From assembly GCF_937129435.1 (NCBI RefSeq), contig NZ_CAKZNF010000024.1, positions 45,178-109,177 of the forward strand: a stretch of 64,000 nt of DNA. The letters are read 5' to 3'. The position numbers and the translations under genes are program-made. The stretch's first letter is position 1; each line of letters starts with the position of its first letter. The stretch is from an uncultured Parasphingopyxis sp. GTDB taxonomy: Bacteria; Pseudomonadota; Alphaproteobacteria; Sphingomonadales; Sphingomonadaceae. This document shows positions 35,567 through 43,368 of this stretch, piece by piece. The notes below the pieces were generated by a model. That model was not told the origin of the DNA and searched no databases. It saw nothing but the letters and a program-made list of their open reading frames with translations.

Positions 35567-36151
35567 ATGTTCGACGGTGAAAATTCTGGTCAATACCCGC
35601 GAAGGGTCAAATCTCTGAGAGGGAAGGCTCGTTGGTTGGCGAGCGATGGGCATAGCTACAAATCAAAGACTGATGCCAAACGCGCTTCCAAAGGCACTCT
35701 AAAGAGAAGCTATGAGCAGTGGAATTCACGCCCAGAGGACAAAATTGCGCGTCCCGGTATGCTATCAATCGCATTGTCGTGTTTGGGGTCTGCGCTGTTG
35801 GCATTTGCAATCTATGCAATCGCCAACGGCACAATCTCGTCCAATTCGTGGATTCAATTGATCGGGATAATCACGTTTTCGATCTTGCTTCTCTATTGCA
35901 TCGCTATATTCGTTGTCTCAGTCCAAGCGATCTCGGCAGGCAAGGCTAGCGAGACCGATCTAGATCAAGAGTCAGAAAGCTTGGCTTGGGCTATCGGTTG
36001 CTTCAGTGTGATCGCTGTCATCGGTGTTGCTGGCCTCGCCAAGTTACCAGACCTATTTGAAGGCGTTTCCAGAGGCCAAACAATCATAGCGGTGCTTCTA
36101 TTCGCCATCCTCATGGCGCTCATCGCGTTGCTCGGAAAACACCGAACCTAG
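35567..36151 (+). CDS. Membrane protein of unknown function (satellite cargo)
   Basis: 194 residues on the strand opposite to the phage genes. A basic soluble N-terminus (RRVKSLRGKARWLASDGHSYKSKTDAKRASKG) precedes about four membrane helices (SIALSCLGSALLAFAIYAI; LIGIITFSILLLYCIAIFVV; AIGCFSVIAVIGVAGLA; IIAVLLFAILMALIALLG). GC is lower than its neighbours. The opposite orientation and own promoter region are typical of a lysogeny-expressed cargo gene, possibly superinfection exclusion, but no family is recognised. Confidence 0.65.
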   Translation: MFDGENSGQYPRRVKSLRGKARWLASDGHSYKSKTDAKRASKGTLKRSYEQWNSRPEDKIARPGMLSIALSCLGSALLAFAIYAIANGTISSNSWIQLIGIITFSILLLYCIAIFVVSVQAISAGKASETDLDQESESLAWAIGCFSVIAVIGVAGLAKLPDLFEGVSRGQTIIAVLLFAILMALIALLGKHRT

Positions 36152-36591
36152 GCCCGTAACTGTCGAATGTAGCGCTGCGATAGTCGCCGCTCTATTCGGT
36201 CAAGGATCGCTGCCAGTTCCACGCATTGGCCTTCCGGGGAGAGATACTGGCCAGAACGGGCTTCGAGGCGTTCGCGGCGCATCTTCATATAGTCGCCGTG
36301 GACATCGATCTCAGGACACGTCGCGAGCGTCACGAAGGGAGACGGAGCCACGTTGCGCTCAAGCTCCGTGAGCGCAGCGCTCAGGCGGTCGTCGGGATCG
36401 CTCGCCAAGTCGCGGCGCAATTCTTCGACTACGCGGCGGGCAATCTCTGTGCCGAGCGCGTGTGCCTTTGATTTGTCGGTTTCCATTTCGACGATCACCG
36501 CCGCCTCGCGAAGTGCGACTAGCTCCGCAGCGGGGCGTGCGGGCCGGGCCATCGCCATCACGGGGCTACGAAGGGCGCGAGGCGGGGTCAT
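36148..36591 (-). CDS. Unknown helical phage-type protein
   Basis: 147 residues; charged and mostly helical (EMETDKSKAHALGTEIARRVVEELRRDLASDPDDRLSAALTELERN) and ending ILDRIERRLSQRYIRQLRA. It overlaps the downstream cargo gene tail to tail by four bases and the upstream 68-residue gene by four bases (36588-36591). No domain recognised. Part of the satellite's minus-strand operon. Confidence 0.6.
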   Translation of the reverse strand: MTPPRALRSPVMAMARPARPAAELVALREAAVIVEMETDKSKAHALGTEIARRVVEELRRDLASDPDDRLSAALTELERNVAPSPFVTLATCPEIDVHGDYMKMRRERLEARSGQYLSPEGQCVELAAILDRIERRLSQRYIRQLRA

Positions 36592-36794
36592 TGATCCGGC
36601 ACCAAGGCAATCACATTGAAGCCTTTCAGGCTCTTGGTCATCTCGCGGGCCTTGGTCCGGGTGAACCCAGCGTCCATGAATGCGCGGTCCAGATCGCGAG
36701 GGCTCATGGGGCGGCTCACCTCGTCCAAAAGCTCAATTGCCAAGGCCCGGCTGTCACTTGGTGCGTTCACGAGTCTTTGAATTCCAGATTGCAT
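36588..36794 (-). CDS. Small unknown protein, possible winged-helix
   Basis: 68 residues: ALAIELLDEVSRPMSPRDLDRAFMDAGFTRTKAREMTKSLKGFNVIALVP has the helix pattern of a small winged-helix domain. It overlaps the next gene in the same operon. Regulation of the satellite is a possible role, not shown. Confidence 0.55.
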   Translation of the reverse strand: MQSGIQRLVNAPSDSRALAIELLDEVSRPMSPRDLDRAFMDAGFTRTKAREMTKSLKGFNVIALVPDQ

Positions 36795-36861
36795 GGTGAT
36801 GTCCTTACGCGCGCGGGCGCGCGAGTTGGTTTGCCGTTAATGGTGTTTGCATTTTTCATCC

Positions 36862-37191
36862 TCACCGCCGTCCGGTCGGGGAAGCCGGAAGCGTAAACTT
36901 TCGAGGCCCCCGGTCGTCAGGCTCCAGCCCGCATCCTTCCGGCACGGCCCAAGTGAAGCTCCGCATCACTGGATCCCAGCGCAGAGCCGGATCGCGTTTA
37001 AGTGAGCGGATCGTGCGCGAGGGGAGATGAGCGACTGCCCCGCGAAGCGCCCGGTGGCGTTGAGCGTTCTTTCGCCCGGCTCCCACAAGCCGCTTGTAGT
37101 CTACGCGAGGAGGATGGGTGCGCGGACAAAAGCCCTCGTGGATTGGGACGCCGTGCTTGGCGGCCCATGCGCGAAACTCACTGTATGTCAT
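36862..37191 (-). CDS. Unknown basic phage-type protein
   Basis: 109 residues starting MTYSEFRAWAAKHGVPIHEGFCP, strongly basic and rich in Arg (KRLVGAGRKNAQRHRALRGAVAHL). Likely nucleic-acid binding. It lies just beyond the repeat-rich stretch at 37212-37457. Confidence 0.5.
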   Translation of the reverse strand: MTYSEFRAWAAKHGVPIHEGFCPRTHPPRVDYKRLVGAGRKNAQRHRALRGAVAHLPSRTIRSLKRDPALRWDPVMRSFTWAVPEGCGLEPDDRGPRKFTLPASPTGRR

Positions 37192-37211
37192 CGGTGCCTC
37201 CTATCGAAGCG

Positions 37212-37457
37212 CGAACCTCCCTCGCTCCGGGGAGGGGGTTCGGAAGAAAGTGTGGTGTCTCGGTGACTTAGCTGGTGCCGAACCCCCCGAACCTCCCGAA
37301 CCGGGTTAACCCGAGAGAGGAGCTCGCCGCCTCTCCTGCTTCTCTCGCTATCGGCTTCTTTTAGAGAAAGAGGGGGTTCGGGGGGTTCGGAAGGCGAAAG
37401 ATCCAGCTTTTCCGGGCAAAAGCGCGAACCCCCTTGGCGGGGTTCGGAGGGGGTTCG
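37212..37457. repeat. Array of ten short CGAACCYCC repeats, possible replication origin
   Basis: Five copies read CGAACC(C/T)CC or close to it on the plus strand (37212, 37279, 37288, 37297, 37425) and five read GGGGGTTCG on it (37234, 37372, 37381, 37439, 37449). The perfect palindrome GGGTTAACCC lies at 37303-37312 and an AT-richer stretch (TTCTTTTAGAGAAAG) at about 37355-37370. The array fills the gene-free gap next to the primase-helicase gene, as iteron origins do in P4-like satellites. Confidence 0.6.
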
Positions 37458-37474
37458 ACGGGGGCGCGGAAGGA

Positions 37475-39505
37475 TCACATCGGCCTCCCATTGTCGCCTT
37501 GATCTGTTTGGCCCAGCACAACACGACGCGGCACTTCCTCGAAGGCCGATACCGACGCTCCCTCATCGCCCTTGACCCATGCGTGCTGCGGCGGTCCACC
37601 GAAGCGGAGTTTTGATTTCGGTCGTCGCCAGCCGATCTTTTGCATCGCTGAGCTGAGACGGACATTATGATCCTGGGTCCGCTTGCCGGCGTCCCCAAGG
37701 CCGACAGCCTCCCATATATCGCTCGCACGTATCTTACCCTCTAGGCCGTCGAGCCGCTCGCTAAGAAGCTCGTGCCACGGCTCTCGCACCTCACGCTGGC
37801 TTTGCTGAAGGCCAGCCGCTGACCATAAATTTTCAGGCAATCGGATCGGCTCACCATCAGCCTCGCGCATCGCCGCCTCGGCCCACAGTTGGTCGCGATC
37901 AGCCCGCAGCCTCTTGATGTCGAATTGAGAAACCTTCACCGGCCAAAAGCGGCGATTGCCGGTCATGTCGCGCAGATATTCATGATCGTTGGTCGTGCCG
38001 ATGAAGATCGATTGTCTCGGCTGTTCGGTCGTCATGCGGCCATAAGCCAAGCGAGCCTTATCGATGCGTCGGCTCAGCATGGATTTGACGTGCTCGATTT
38101 CGCCCCGCTTCATGCCTTTCAATTCTGCTAACTCAGCAAGCCAGCACCCGGCGATGCGTTCCATGAGCACCTTACTATCGGCGTCCAACGGCACGTCATC
38201 CGTGAACCAATCGTCCCGCACCGCCAGAACTCCGAGCGCGGTGCTTTTGTTCGTTCCTTGCGAGCTTTCGAGGACAAGCATCTCGTCATACTTGCATCCC
38301 GGCTTCCGCACCCGGCGCACCGCCGCGATCAGACAGATCGCGCCGACACTTCGCACATACTCGCTGTCTTCCGCGCCGCCATATTCGTGCAGCCAGCGGT
38401 CCAGTCGCTCGATGCCGTCCCATGTCAGCCCGTCCAGATACTCGCAGACCGGGTGACAAGAATTATCCCGTGCATGGTCGAGAACAATGTCGCAAAAGCG
38501 TTCCTTTGCGAACGCCAACAGAAACCGTTCCTCAATTGAGAGCCGCAGCCTCGTAAGCGCGGCGTCGTCGAGCGCCGGGCCGAAGCCCTCAAGCCCCGAC
38601 AAGAGATACCGATTGGCAAAAGTGTCATAGCTCACCGACACGCCGAGCATTTGCAAAGCACGACGCGCATTAGGTGGCGATCGATAGGGAATGTCGTTTT
38701 GATCGCGGTTGAAATCGTCGGCTTCCGATATCCAAGTGCCGCCGGTGACCGGCGGCGACTCCTCCACGATGGCCAAAAGGTCACCTTTGGTATTTCCTGC
38801 TTCGAGCCAATCGGTCACGTCGCCGTGTTCCGGGAGGCCGGGCAGCTCGATCACCTTTATCGAGCGCGCGACTGGGGCGAGGGCAGCGTAGATCGTGCGC
38901 GCCCGCTGCCGACCGCGATCATCGTTATCGACCATGATGACGACATCGCGGTCCGCGAAATATGAATTGAATTCGTCTTTCCAGTTGAGCGCACCGTTGG
39001 GATTGGTTGTCGCGTTCAGGCCTAGCGCGATCAGCGTGTCGGCATCTTTCTCACCCTCGACGATGAACACCGACCCATCGTCCGCAGCCGTCGCGGCGGT
39101 GAGCTTGTCGAGCGCGTAAAGCAGGTCGGGCGCGTCGCCCTTTCCCTTCAAAATGAGTGTCAGGCCGGGATAATTGTAGAAGGCACGTGGATCTTCGGCC
39201 TTCGCAATTTGAAGGTCGTTCGAGTTGTCGATCCGCCGCCCGATTACGAAGACCTTTTCACCATCAGGGCGTTGCCCCTTGAACACGAAGTAGGCATCGC
39301 GGCCATTGGCGTCGCAGTAGCGAAATTTGGCCTCTATGGTCGTGGCGCTATCCCACAAGGGCCTATCTGGATCGTCGTGCGAATAGGAGCCGGAAGGGGC
39401 TTTATTCTGAATTGTCGTTGGCGGAGAAGGATCGCGAGGGTTTTCATCGTCCCCTTCGGCGGCCCCGGATTCATCGTCCGGGGCCGTTTCCGTATCTCTA
39501 GACAT
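37475..39505 (-). CDS. TOPRIM primase fused to VapE-type helicase/ATPase
   Basis: 676 residues. The first part carries a TOPRIM domain: VFIVEGEKDADTLIALG with Glu150, then VVIMVDNDDRGR. The second is a virulence-associated-E (VapE) ATPase with the P-loop LESSQGTNKSTAL at ~412-424, where Asn replaces the usual Gly before Lys, and the FIGTTNDHEYLRDMTGNRRFWPV sensor block. It should prime and unwind the element's own origin. The neighbouring repeat array fits that role. The stop region of the upstream 156-residue gene overlaps its start. Confidence 0.85.
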   Translation of the reverse strand: MSRDTETAPDDESGAAEGDDENPRDPSPPTTIQNKAPSGSYSHDDPDRPLWDSATTIEAKFRYCDANGRDAYFVFKGQRPDGEKVFVIGRRIDNSNDLQIAKAEDPRAFYNYPGLTLILKGKGDAPDLLYALDKLTAATAADDGSVFIVEGEKDADTLIALGLNATTNPNGALNWKDEFNSYFADRDVVIMVDNDDRGRQRARTIYAALAPVARSIKVIELPGLPEHGDVTDWLEAGNTKGDLLAIVEESPPVTGGTWISEADDFNRDQNDIPYRSPPNARRALQMLGVSVSYDTFANRYLLSGLEGFGPALDDAALTRLRLSIEERFLLAFAKERFCDIVLDHARDNSCHPVCEYLDGLTWDGIERLDRWLHEYGGAEDSEYVRSVGAICLIAAVRRVRKPGCKYDEMLVLESSQGTNKSTALGVLAVRDDWFTDDVPLDADSKVLMERIAGCWLAELAELKGMKRGEIEHVKSMLSRRIDKARLAYGRMTTEQPRQSIFIGTTNDHEYLRDMTGNRRFWPVKVSQFDIKRLRADRDQLWAEAAMREADGEPIRLPENLWSAAGLQQSQREVREPWHELLSERLDGLEGKIRASDIWEAVGLGDAGKRTQDHNVRLSSAMQKIGWRRPKSKLRFGGPPQHAWVKGDEGASVSAFEEVPRRVVLGQTDQGDNGRPM

Positions 39506-39968
39506 TGGCGACCGCCCGGCGCTGGCCCGCCTTTTCGAGGGCGGTATCTACGCGAGCGGCGAGGTTGCGAACGTCGATCATCATCGTAAACGACACGAGG
39601 CCGCCATTGATGAATCCGCTATCGAAATTGAGGCCGTCGGTCGGCTGGATTGAAATCGCGCCGCTCTGAATTACGGTCATGGTGAGTTGGGGCGCGTCGG
39701 GATATTCGCGGACGGCGATCATGAACCGTTCGGCGATCCGAAGCGCGAGCGGCGATTTCATCCCGAAGTGCATCAGGTCATCGACCAGCATCATCATTCC
39801 CGCCTGCCTCGGCGAGAGGCAGCGGGCCTTTCCGAGTTGGGCCTTGTCGCCGCACACGGGACTGCCGGGGTTTTGCTCGAAGATGCCCTGTTTCTGGGGC
39901 CTCGTCATACGCAGCGCGTCGTCCATGACGCGCGGCAGGACTTCCGGGTGGGATTCAAAAATGGACAT
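39498..39968 (-). CDS. Unknown phage-type protein
   Basis: 156 residues: PRVMDDALRMTRPQKQGIFEQ, a Cys (PVCGDKAQLGKARCLSPRQAGMMMLVDDLMHFG), then beta-rich GAISIQPTDGLNFDSGFINGGLVSFTMMIDV. It overlaps the primase-helicase start by eight bases and is probably made with it. No family recognised. Confidence 0.6.
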   Translation of the reverse strand: MSIFESHPEVLPRVMDDALRMTRPQKQGIFEQNPGSPVCGDKAQLGKARCLSPRQAGMMMLVDDLMHFGMKSPLALRIAERFMIAVREYPDAPQLTMTVIQSGAISIQPTDGLNFDSGFINGGLVSFTMMIDVRNLAARVDTALEKAGQRRAVANV

Positions 39969-40079
39969 AAGACTTCTCCTTCCGAAGGCGGCTCTCGGCT
40001 GCGGCTATTTCAAAGCCGACAAGAAAAGCCGGTCGGTTTTTCAGATTGGGAGAGACGCTACGAGCGGATCGCCGACGCC

Positions 40080-40334
40080 TCACAGGGCGCAGGGGCGCTC
40101 CGGGCGTTCACGTTCAATGCGTTCGGCGGCTCTCTGGTCAAGCCAAGCGTGCACTTCCGCAGCCAGCCATCCCTTGGATCGGGAGGACAACTTGATGGGG
40201 TGCGGTAGACCTTCAGCTTCCATGAGGCGTTCTATTGCGTTGCGCGAAAGCCCCAAGAGTTGCTGTAATTCCTTTTGCCGGTAGATCAGCCGCGACGGGG
40301 GCGGCTCCATTTCGGCGGTGTCGAGATCGGACAT
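40080..40334 (-). CDS. AlpA-family phage regulator (excisionase-like HTH)
   Basis: 84 residues with LIYRQKELQQLLGLSRNAIERLMEAEGLPHPIKLSSRSKGWLAAEVHAWLDQR, the MerR-type winged helix of AlpA/DNA-binding regulators found in P4-like elements. It probably controls excision or the replication operon downstream. It is the first gene of the minus-strand operon; 150 bases without a gene separate it from the integrase. Confidence 0.85.
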   Translation of the reverse strand: MSDLDTAEMEPPPSRLIYRQKELQQLLGLSRNAIERLMEAEGLPHPIKLSSRSKGWLAAEVHAWLDQRAAERIERERPERPCAL

Positions 40335-40488
40335 GGCTGCATTCCTTCATTAAGGGGTGCCGAGGCACCAGGAAGGCGCTCGAAAGCGCGCAGCCCTTCA
40401 AGAATACCGAGCCTATTACAGTGTAAAGTGTTTTCTTTTCTGCATAATATCAGTGAGTTAGTGAAGAAGATTGCGAACTCGCTCCGAA

Positions 40489-41700
40489 TCACCCCGCAGT
40501 TCGGATCGGTTCGACGTTTTCGGCACGCGGCTCGATCACCTCGCAATAAGCCGCCCAGTCATCCATCAGCCGCCGCCGCTTCTCGAAAAGATCACCCCGG
40601 CGATAAGCCGCTTCGACAGCGTCGCTGATCGCATGGGCCAGCGCCATCTCGGCCACTGAATCGGGATAGCTGGTCCGCTCCGCCGCCCAATCGCGGAATG
40701 TCGAACGGAAACCGTGAGCGGTGATATCGGTCCGGTCCATCCTGCGAAGCACGGCCAAGAACGACATATTGCTGAGCGGCTTTCCCTTCGACTTGGGACT
40801 GATGAAGACGAAATCATTGCCGTCTTCGCGCGGAAGCTCCGACAGGATTTGGACGGCTCGCGCCGAAAGTGGGATGCGGTGTTCACGCCGTGCCTTCATC
40901 CGCTCTGCCGGAATCGTCCAAGTCCGCTGTTGCAGATCGATCTCACTCCAAGTCGCGCCGATAGTCTCACTAGTGCGGGCGGCGGTCAGAATAGTGAACT
41001 CGAATGCGCGGGCAGCCACACCCTCTCGCGCCCGTAGATCGTGCAGGAACATAGCTACATCGTCGAAAGGTAGGGCGGCGTGGTTCTTTACTCGCTTCAC
41101 CTTCGAGAGGGGCGCTAGCAGATGGTCGAGATTGCCCTTCAGTCGCGCCGGGTTTTCACCGGTGCGCAGCTTTCGAGCCTTTGCCCGATCCAGCACTTTT
41201 TCGATCCGCGACCGAACGCGCCCGGCTGTTTCAGACTTCGTGGTCCAGATCGGCTCTAGGACCGCATACACATCGTCGGTCGATATGTCGGCGACGCTCA
41301 TATCTCCGATTTTCGGAAATGCGTGCATCTCCAGCGAGGATCGCCACTGCTTCTCGCTCTTGTCGTTCGTCCAGCTGGGAGCGAGCGCCTTGATGCAATC
41401 TTCGGCCATCTCGCGAAACGTGGTTTGCTTCTTGCGACGCTTCGCTTGATTGCCTTTCCGCTCTTCGATTGGATCCACGCCCTCGCGCACGAGCTTGCGA
41501 AGAAGGACGGCTTGATCCCTCGCTTCGTCCAGCGTCACCAAGTCGAGCGGACCAATGCCCATCTCGCGCGGCTTCCCGTCGAACGAATATCGGAACTCCC
41601 ATCGCTTCGCCCCGGTCGGCGAAACGATCAGCCACAGGTTGCGGCCGTCGCCGTGTTTGCCCGGTTTGGCCTTGTCGATCCTCGTTTTAGTCAGCTTCAT
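40489..41700 (-). CDS. P4-type tyrosine recombinase (integrase)
   Basis: 403 residues from ATG 41700. The N-terminal DUF4102 arm domain (MKLTKTRIDKAKPG...KRWEFRYSFDGKPREMGIG) and core-binding region are followed by the catalytic domain with Arg242 (TAARTSE), His329 and Arg332 (HGFRSTFRDWA), His356 and Tyr366. All are present, so it should be active. It is next to the tRNA-Ser gene into which the element is inserted. Confidence 0.93.
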   Translation of the reverse strand: MKLTKTRIDKAKPGKHGDGRNLWLIVSPTGAKRWEFRYSFDGKPREMGIGPLDLVTLDEARDQAVLLRKLVREGVDPIEERKGNQAKRRKKQTTFREMAEDCIKALAPSWTNDKSEKQWRSSLEMHAFPKIGDMSVADISTDDVYAVLEPIWTTKSETAGRVRSRIEKVLDRAKARKLRTGENPARLKGNLDHLLAPLSKVKRVKNHAALPFDDVAMFLHDLRAREGVAARAFEFTILTAARTSETIGATWSEIDLQQRTWTIPAERMKARREHRIPLSARAVQILSELPREDGNDFVFISPKSKGKPLSNMSFLAVLRRMDRTDITAHGFRSTFRDWAAERTSYPDSVAEMALAHAISDAVEAAYRRGDLFEKRRRLMDDWAAYCEVIEPRAENVEPIRTAG

Positions 41701-41734
41701 TTGAACCGCCCTCCAGAGCAAGCCTGTGATCTAC

Positions 41735-41753
41735 CGACCCCTGATATAACCCC
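41735..41753 (+). promoter_or_regulatory. Right copy of end-specific repeat (possible integrase arm site)
   Basis: CGACCCCTGATATAACCCC, paired with the copy at 32012-32030. It lies between the integrase start and the tRNA, where integrase arm sites or the int promoter are expected. Confidence 0.45.
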
Positions 41754-41880
41754 TGATTTGTTCGGTAGTCTACAGGTAATTCGAGGGCGCTAGAGGCACA
41801 AGGCACACCGCAAATGGTTCAAAAAATCTCGGAAAACCGTGATCTAGAGGTCTGTTCGAGGATAGGAGCTATCGGGCAGG

Positions 41881-41969
<89 letters not shown>

Positions 41970-42095
41970 GCAAGACTTGAGGGGCAACCCGGCGATGCCG
42001 GGCGGGCCGTTCAGGGCGCGCGCATTAGCCGATGCCAACACGCTTGCCAAGCCGGTGCTTGTCTCTCCGGGGCCCCACGCCTACATTCCTGGGCA

Positions 42096-42479
42096 ATGAA
42101 TAGCGAAACGCCCTCCCTCCCCGGCCGCGCCGCGCTTGGCGCCGATGCGCCGCCCGTGGCGCATGCGAAGTTCAATATCGGCGATGTGCTGAAGCACCGC
42201 CTGTTCGAATTTCGCGGCGTCGTGTTCGATATCGATCCCGTCTTCGCCAATAGCGAGGAATGGTATGAGGCGATCCCCGAACATGTCCGCCCGGCCAAGG
42301 ACCAGCCCTTTTATCACCTGCTCGCCGAAAACGAGGATTCGAGCTACGTCGCCTATGTGAGCCAGCAGAACCTGCTCCATGACGACAGCGACGAGCCGAT
42401 CGACCATCCCGCGATCGGCGGTATCTTCGACAGCTATGGCAGCGGCCGATACACGCTGCGCCCCGAACACAAGCATTGA
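42096..42479 (+). CDS. hspQ: HspQ/YccV family heat shock protein
   Basis: 127 residues from ATG 42096. After a ~25-residue leader the conserved core reads AKFNIGDVLKHRLFEFRGVVFDIDPVF, EEWYEAIPEHVRPAKDQPFYHLL and YVSQQNLLHDDSDEPIDHP. The family binds hemimethylated DNA and, in enterobacteria, acts as a Lon substrate and specificity factor. The track start 94 codons upstream runs through the tRNA and is rejected. Confidence 0.9.
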   Translation: MNSETPSLPGRAALGADAPPVAHAKFNIGDVLKHRLFEFRGVVFDIDPVFANSEEWYEAIPEHVRPAKDQPFYHLLAENEDSSYVAYVSQQNLLHDDSDEPIDHPAIGGIFDSYGSGRYTLRPEHKH

Positions 42480-42544
42480 TCCTGCCGTGACGCGGTACGA
42501 CGGGACGAAACGACAAGAGCCGCGACACGGGTAGGAGAGACAAT

Positions 42545-43345
42545 TTGGCAACCGCTGCACAACCGGCACCGCGTGAGGTGTCCCGACCATCGCGCCTGCT
42601 GACCTTTTCGGAGCTGCACCGCGCGATGTTCGAACTCGGCACGCTGCCGCTGGCATCGCCGCTGCTTTATTCGGCGCCGCGGGGCGACGGGCATCCGGTG
42701 CTCGTCTTGCCCGGCTTCATGACGAGCGACCGTTCGACGCGGATCCTGCGGCGCTATCTTCGCCGCCTCGGCTATGACGTGCATCGCTGGGAGCTGGGGC
42801 GCAATCTCGGCCCCCGCGCGGTGGGCGAGAATGGCGAGCTGCTGCACGAGCGGCTGCACGAAATCATGGACAATTGCAGCGGACAGAAGGTCAGCCTTGT
42901 CGGCTGGAGCCTTGGCGGCGCGATGGCGCGGCAGCTTGGCCAGCGCTTTCCCGATACGGTGCGCCAAGTGATTACGCTGGGTTCGCCGCTGCAGGGCAGC
43001 CCGCGATCGACGACGGTGTGGCGCGTCTATGAGGCGGCGACCGGCGAAAAGGTGACGAGCGACAAGGTGCGTGAGCAGATGGCGGAGATCGCCGCGCCGC
43101 CGCCCGTTCCGACCACCGCGATCTTCAGCAAAGGCGATGGCGTCGTCCCTTGGCAGAATTGCTGCGTCGCAGAGGGCGAGCAGAGCGAGAATGTCGAGGT
43201 CTATGGCAGCCATTGCGGGCTCGGCGTCAACGGCACGGTGCTTTACGTCGTCGCCGACCGGCTCGCGCAGCCCGAAGGCGAGTGGTCCAAGTTCGACAAT
43301 TCGGGATTGCGCCGCCTGATCTATCCGTCGGGTGCCATGCACTAA
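42545..43345 (+). CDS. Lipase-like alpha/beta hydrolase
   Basis: 266 residues from TTG 42545, preceded by TAGGAGAG. It has HPVLVLPGFMTSDRS, the nucleophile elbow LVGWSLGGAMA, an acid in IFSKGDGVVPW and a His in GSHCGLGVN. This is the layout of intracellular or membrane-associated lipases/esterases. The substrate is unknown. The convergent wax ester synthase gene is separated from it only by a palindrome. Confidence 0.8.
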   Translation: MATAAQPAPREVSRPSRLLTFSELHRAMFELGTLPLASPLLYSAPRGDGHPVLVLPGFMTSDRSTRILRRYLRRLGYDVHRWELGRNLGPRAVGENGELLHERLHEIMDNCSGQKVSLVGWSLGGAMARQLGQRFPDTVRQVITLGSPLQGSPRSTTVWRVYEAATGEKVTSDKVREQMAEIAAPPPVPTTAIFSKGDGVVPWQNCCVAEGEQSENVEVYGSHCGLGVNGTVLYVVADRLAQPEGEWSKFDNSGLRRLIYPSGAMH

Positions 43346-43346
43346 A

Positions 43347-43367
43347 TCCTCCCCGGAACGGGGAGGA
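43347..43367. terminator. Short REP-type palindrome acting as likely bidirectional terminator
   Basis: TCCTCCCCG, GAA, CGGGGAGGA: a perfect 9-bp stem that fills the 23-base gap between two convergent stop codons. It has the same outer sequence as the larger REP-like elements at 27.6 and 49.4 kb. Confidence 0.6.
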
Positions 43368-43368
43368 A

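Noticed and set aside
37002-37309. Plus-strand ORFs over the repeat array next to the primase
   Set aside because: They arise from the low-complexity CGAACC repeats and have no ribosome binding site.
37212-37457. CRISPR array at the short repeats beside the primase
   Set aside because: Repeats are only ~9-10 bases, occur in both orientations and have irregular spacing; no cas genes and no true CRISPR were seen anywhere in the window.
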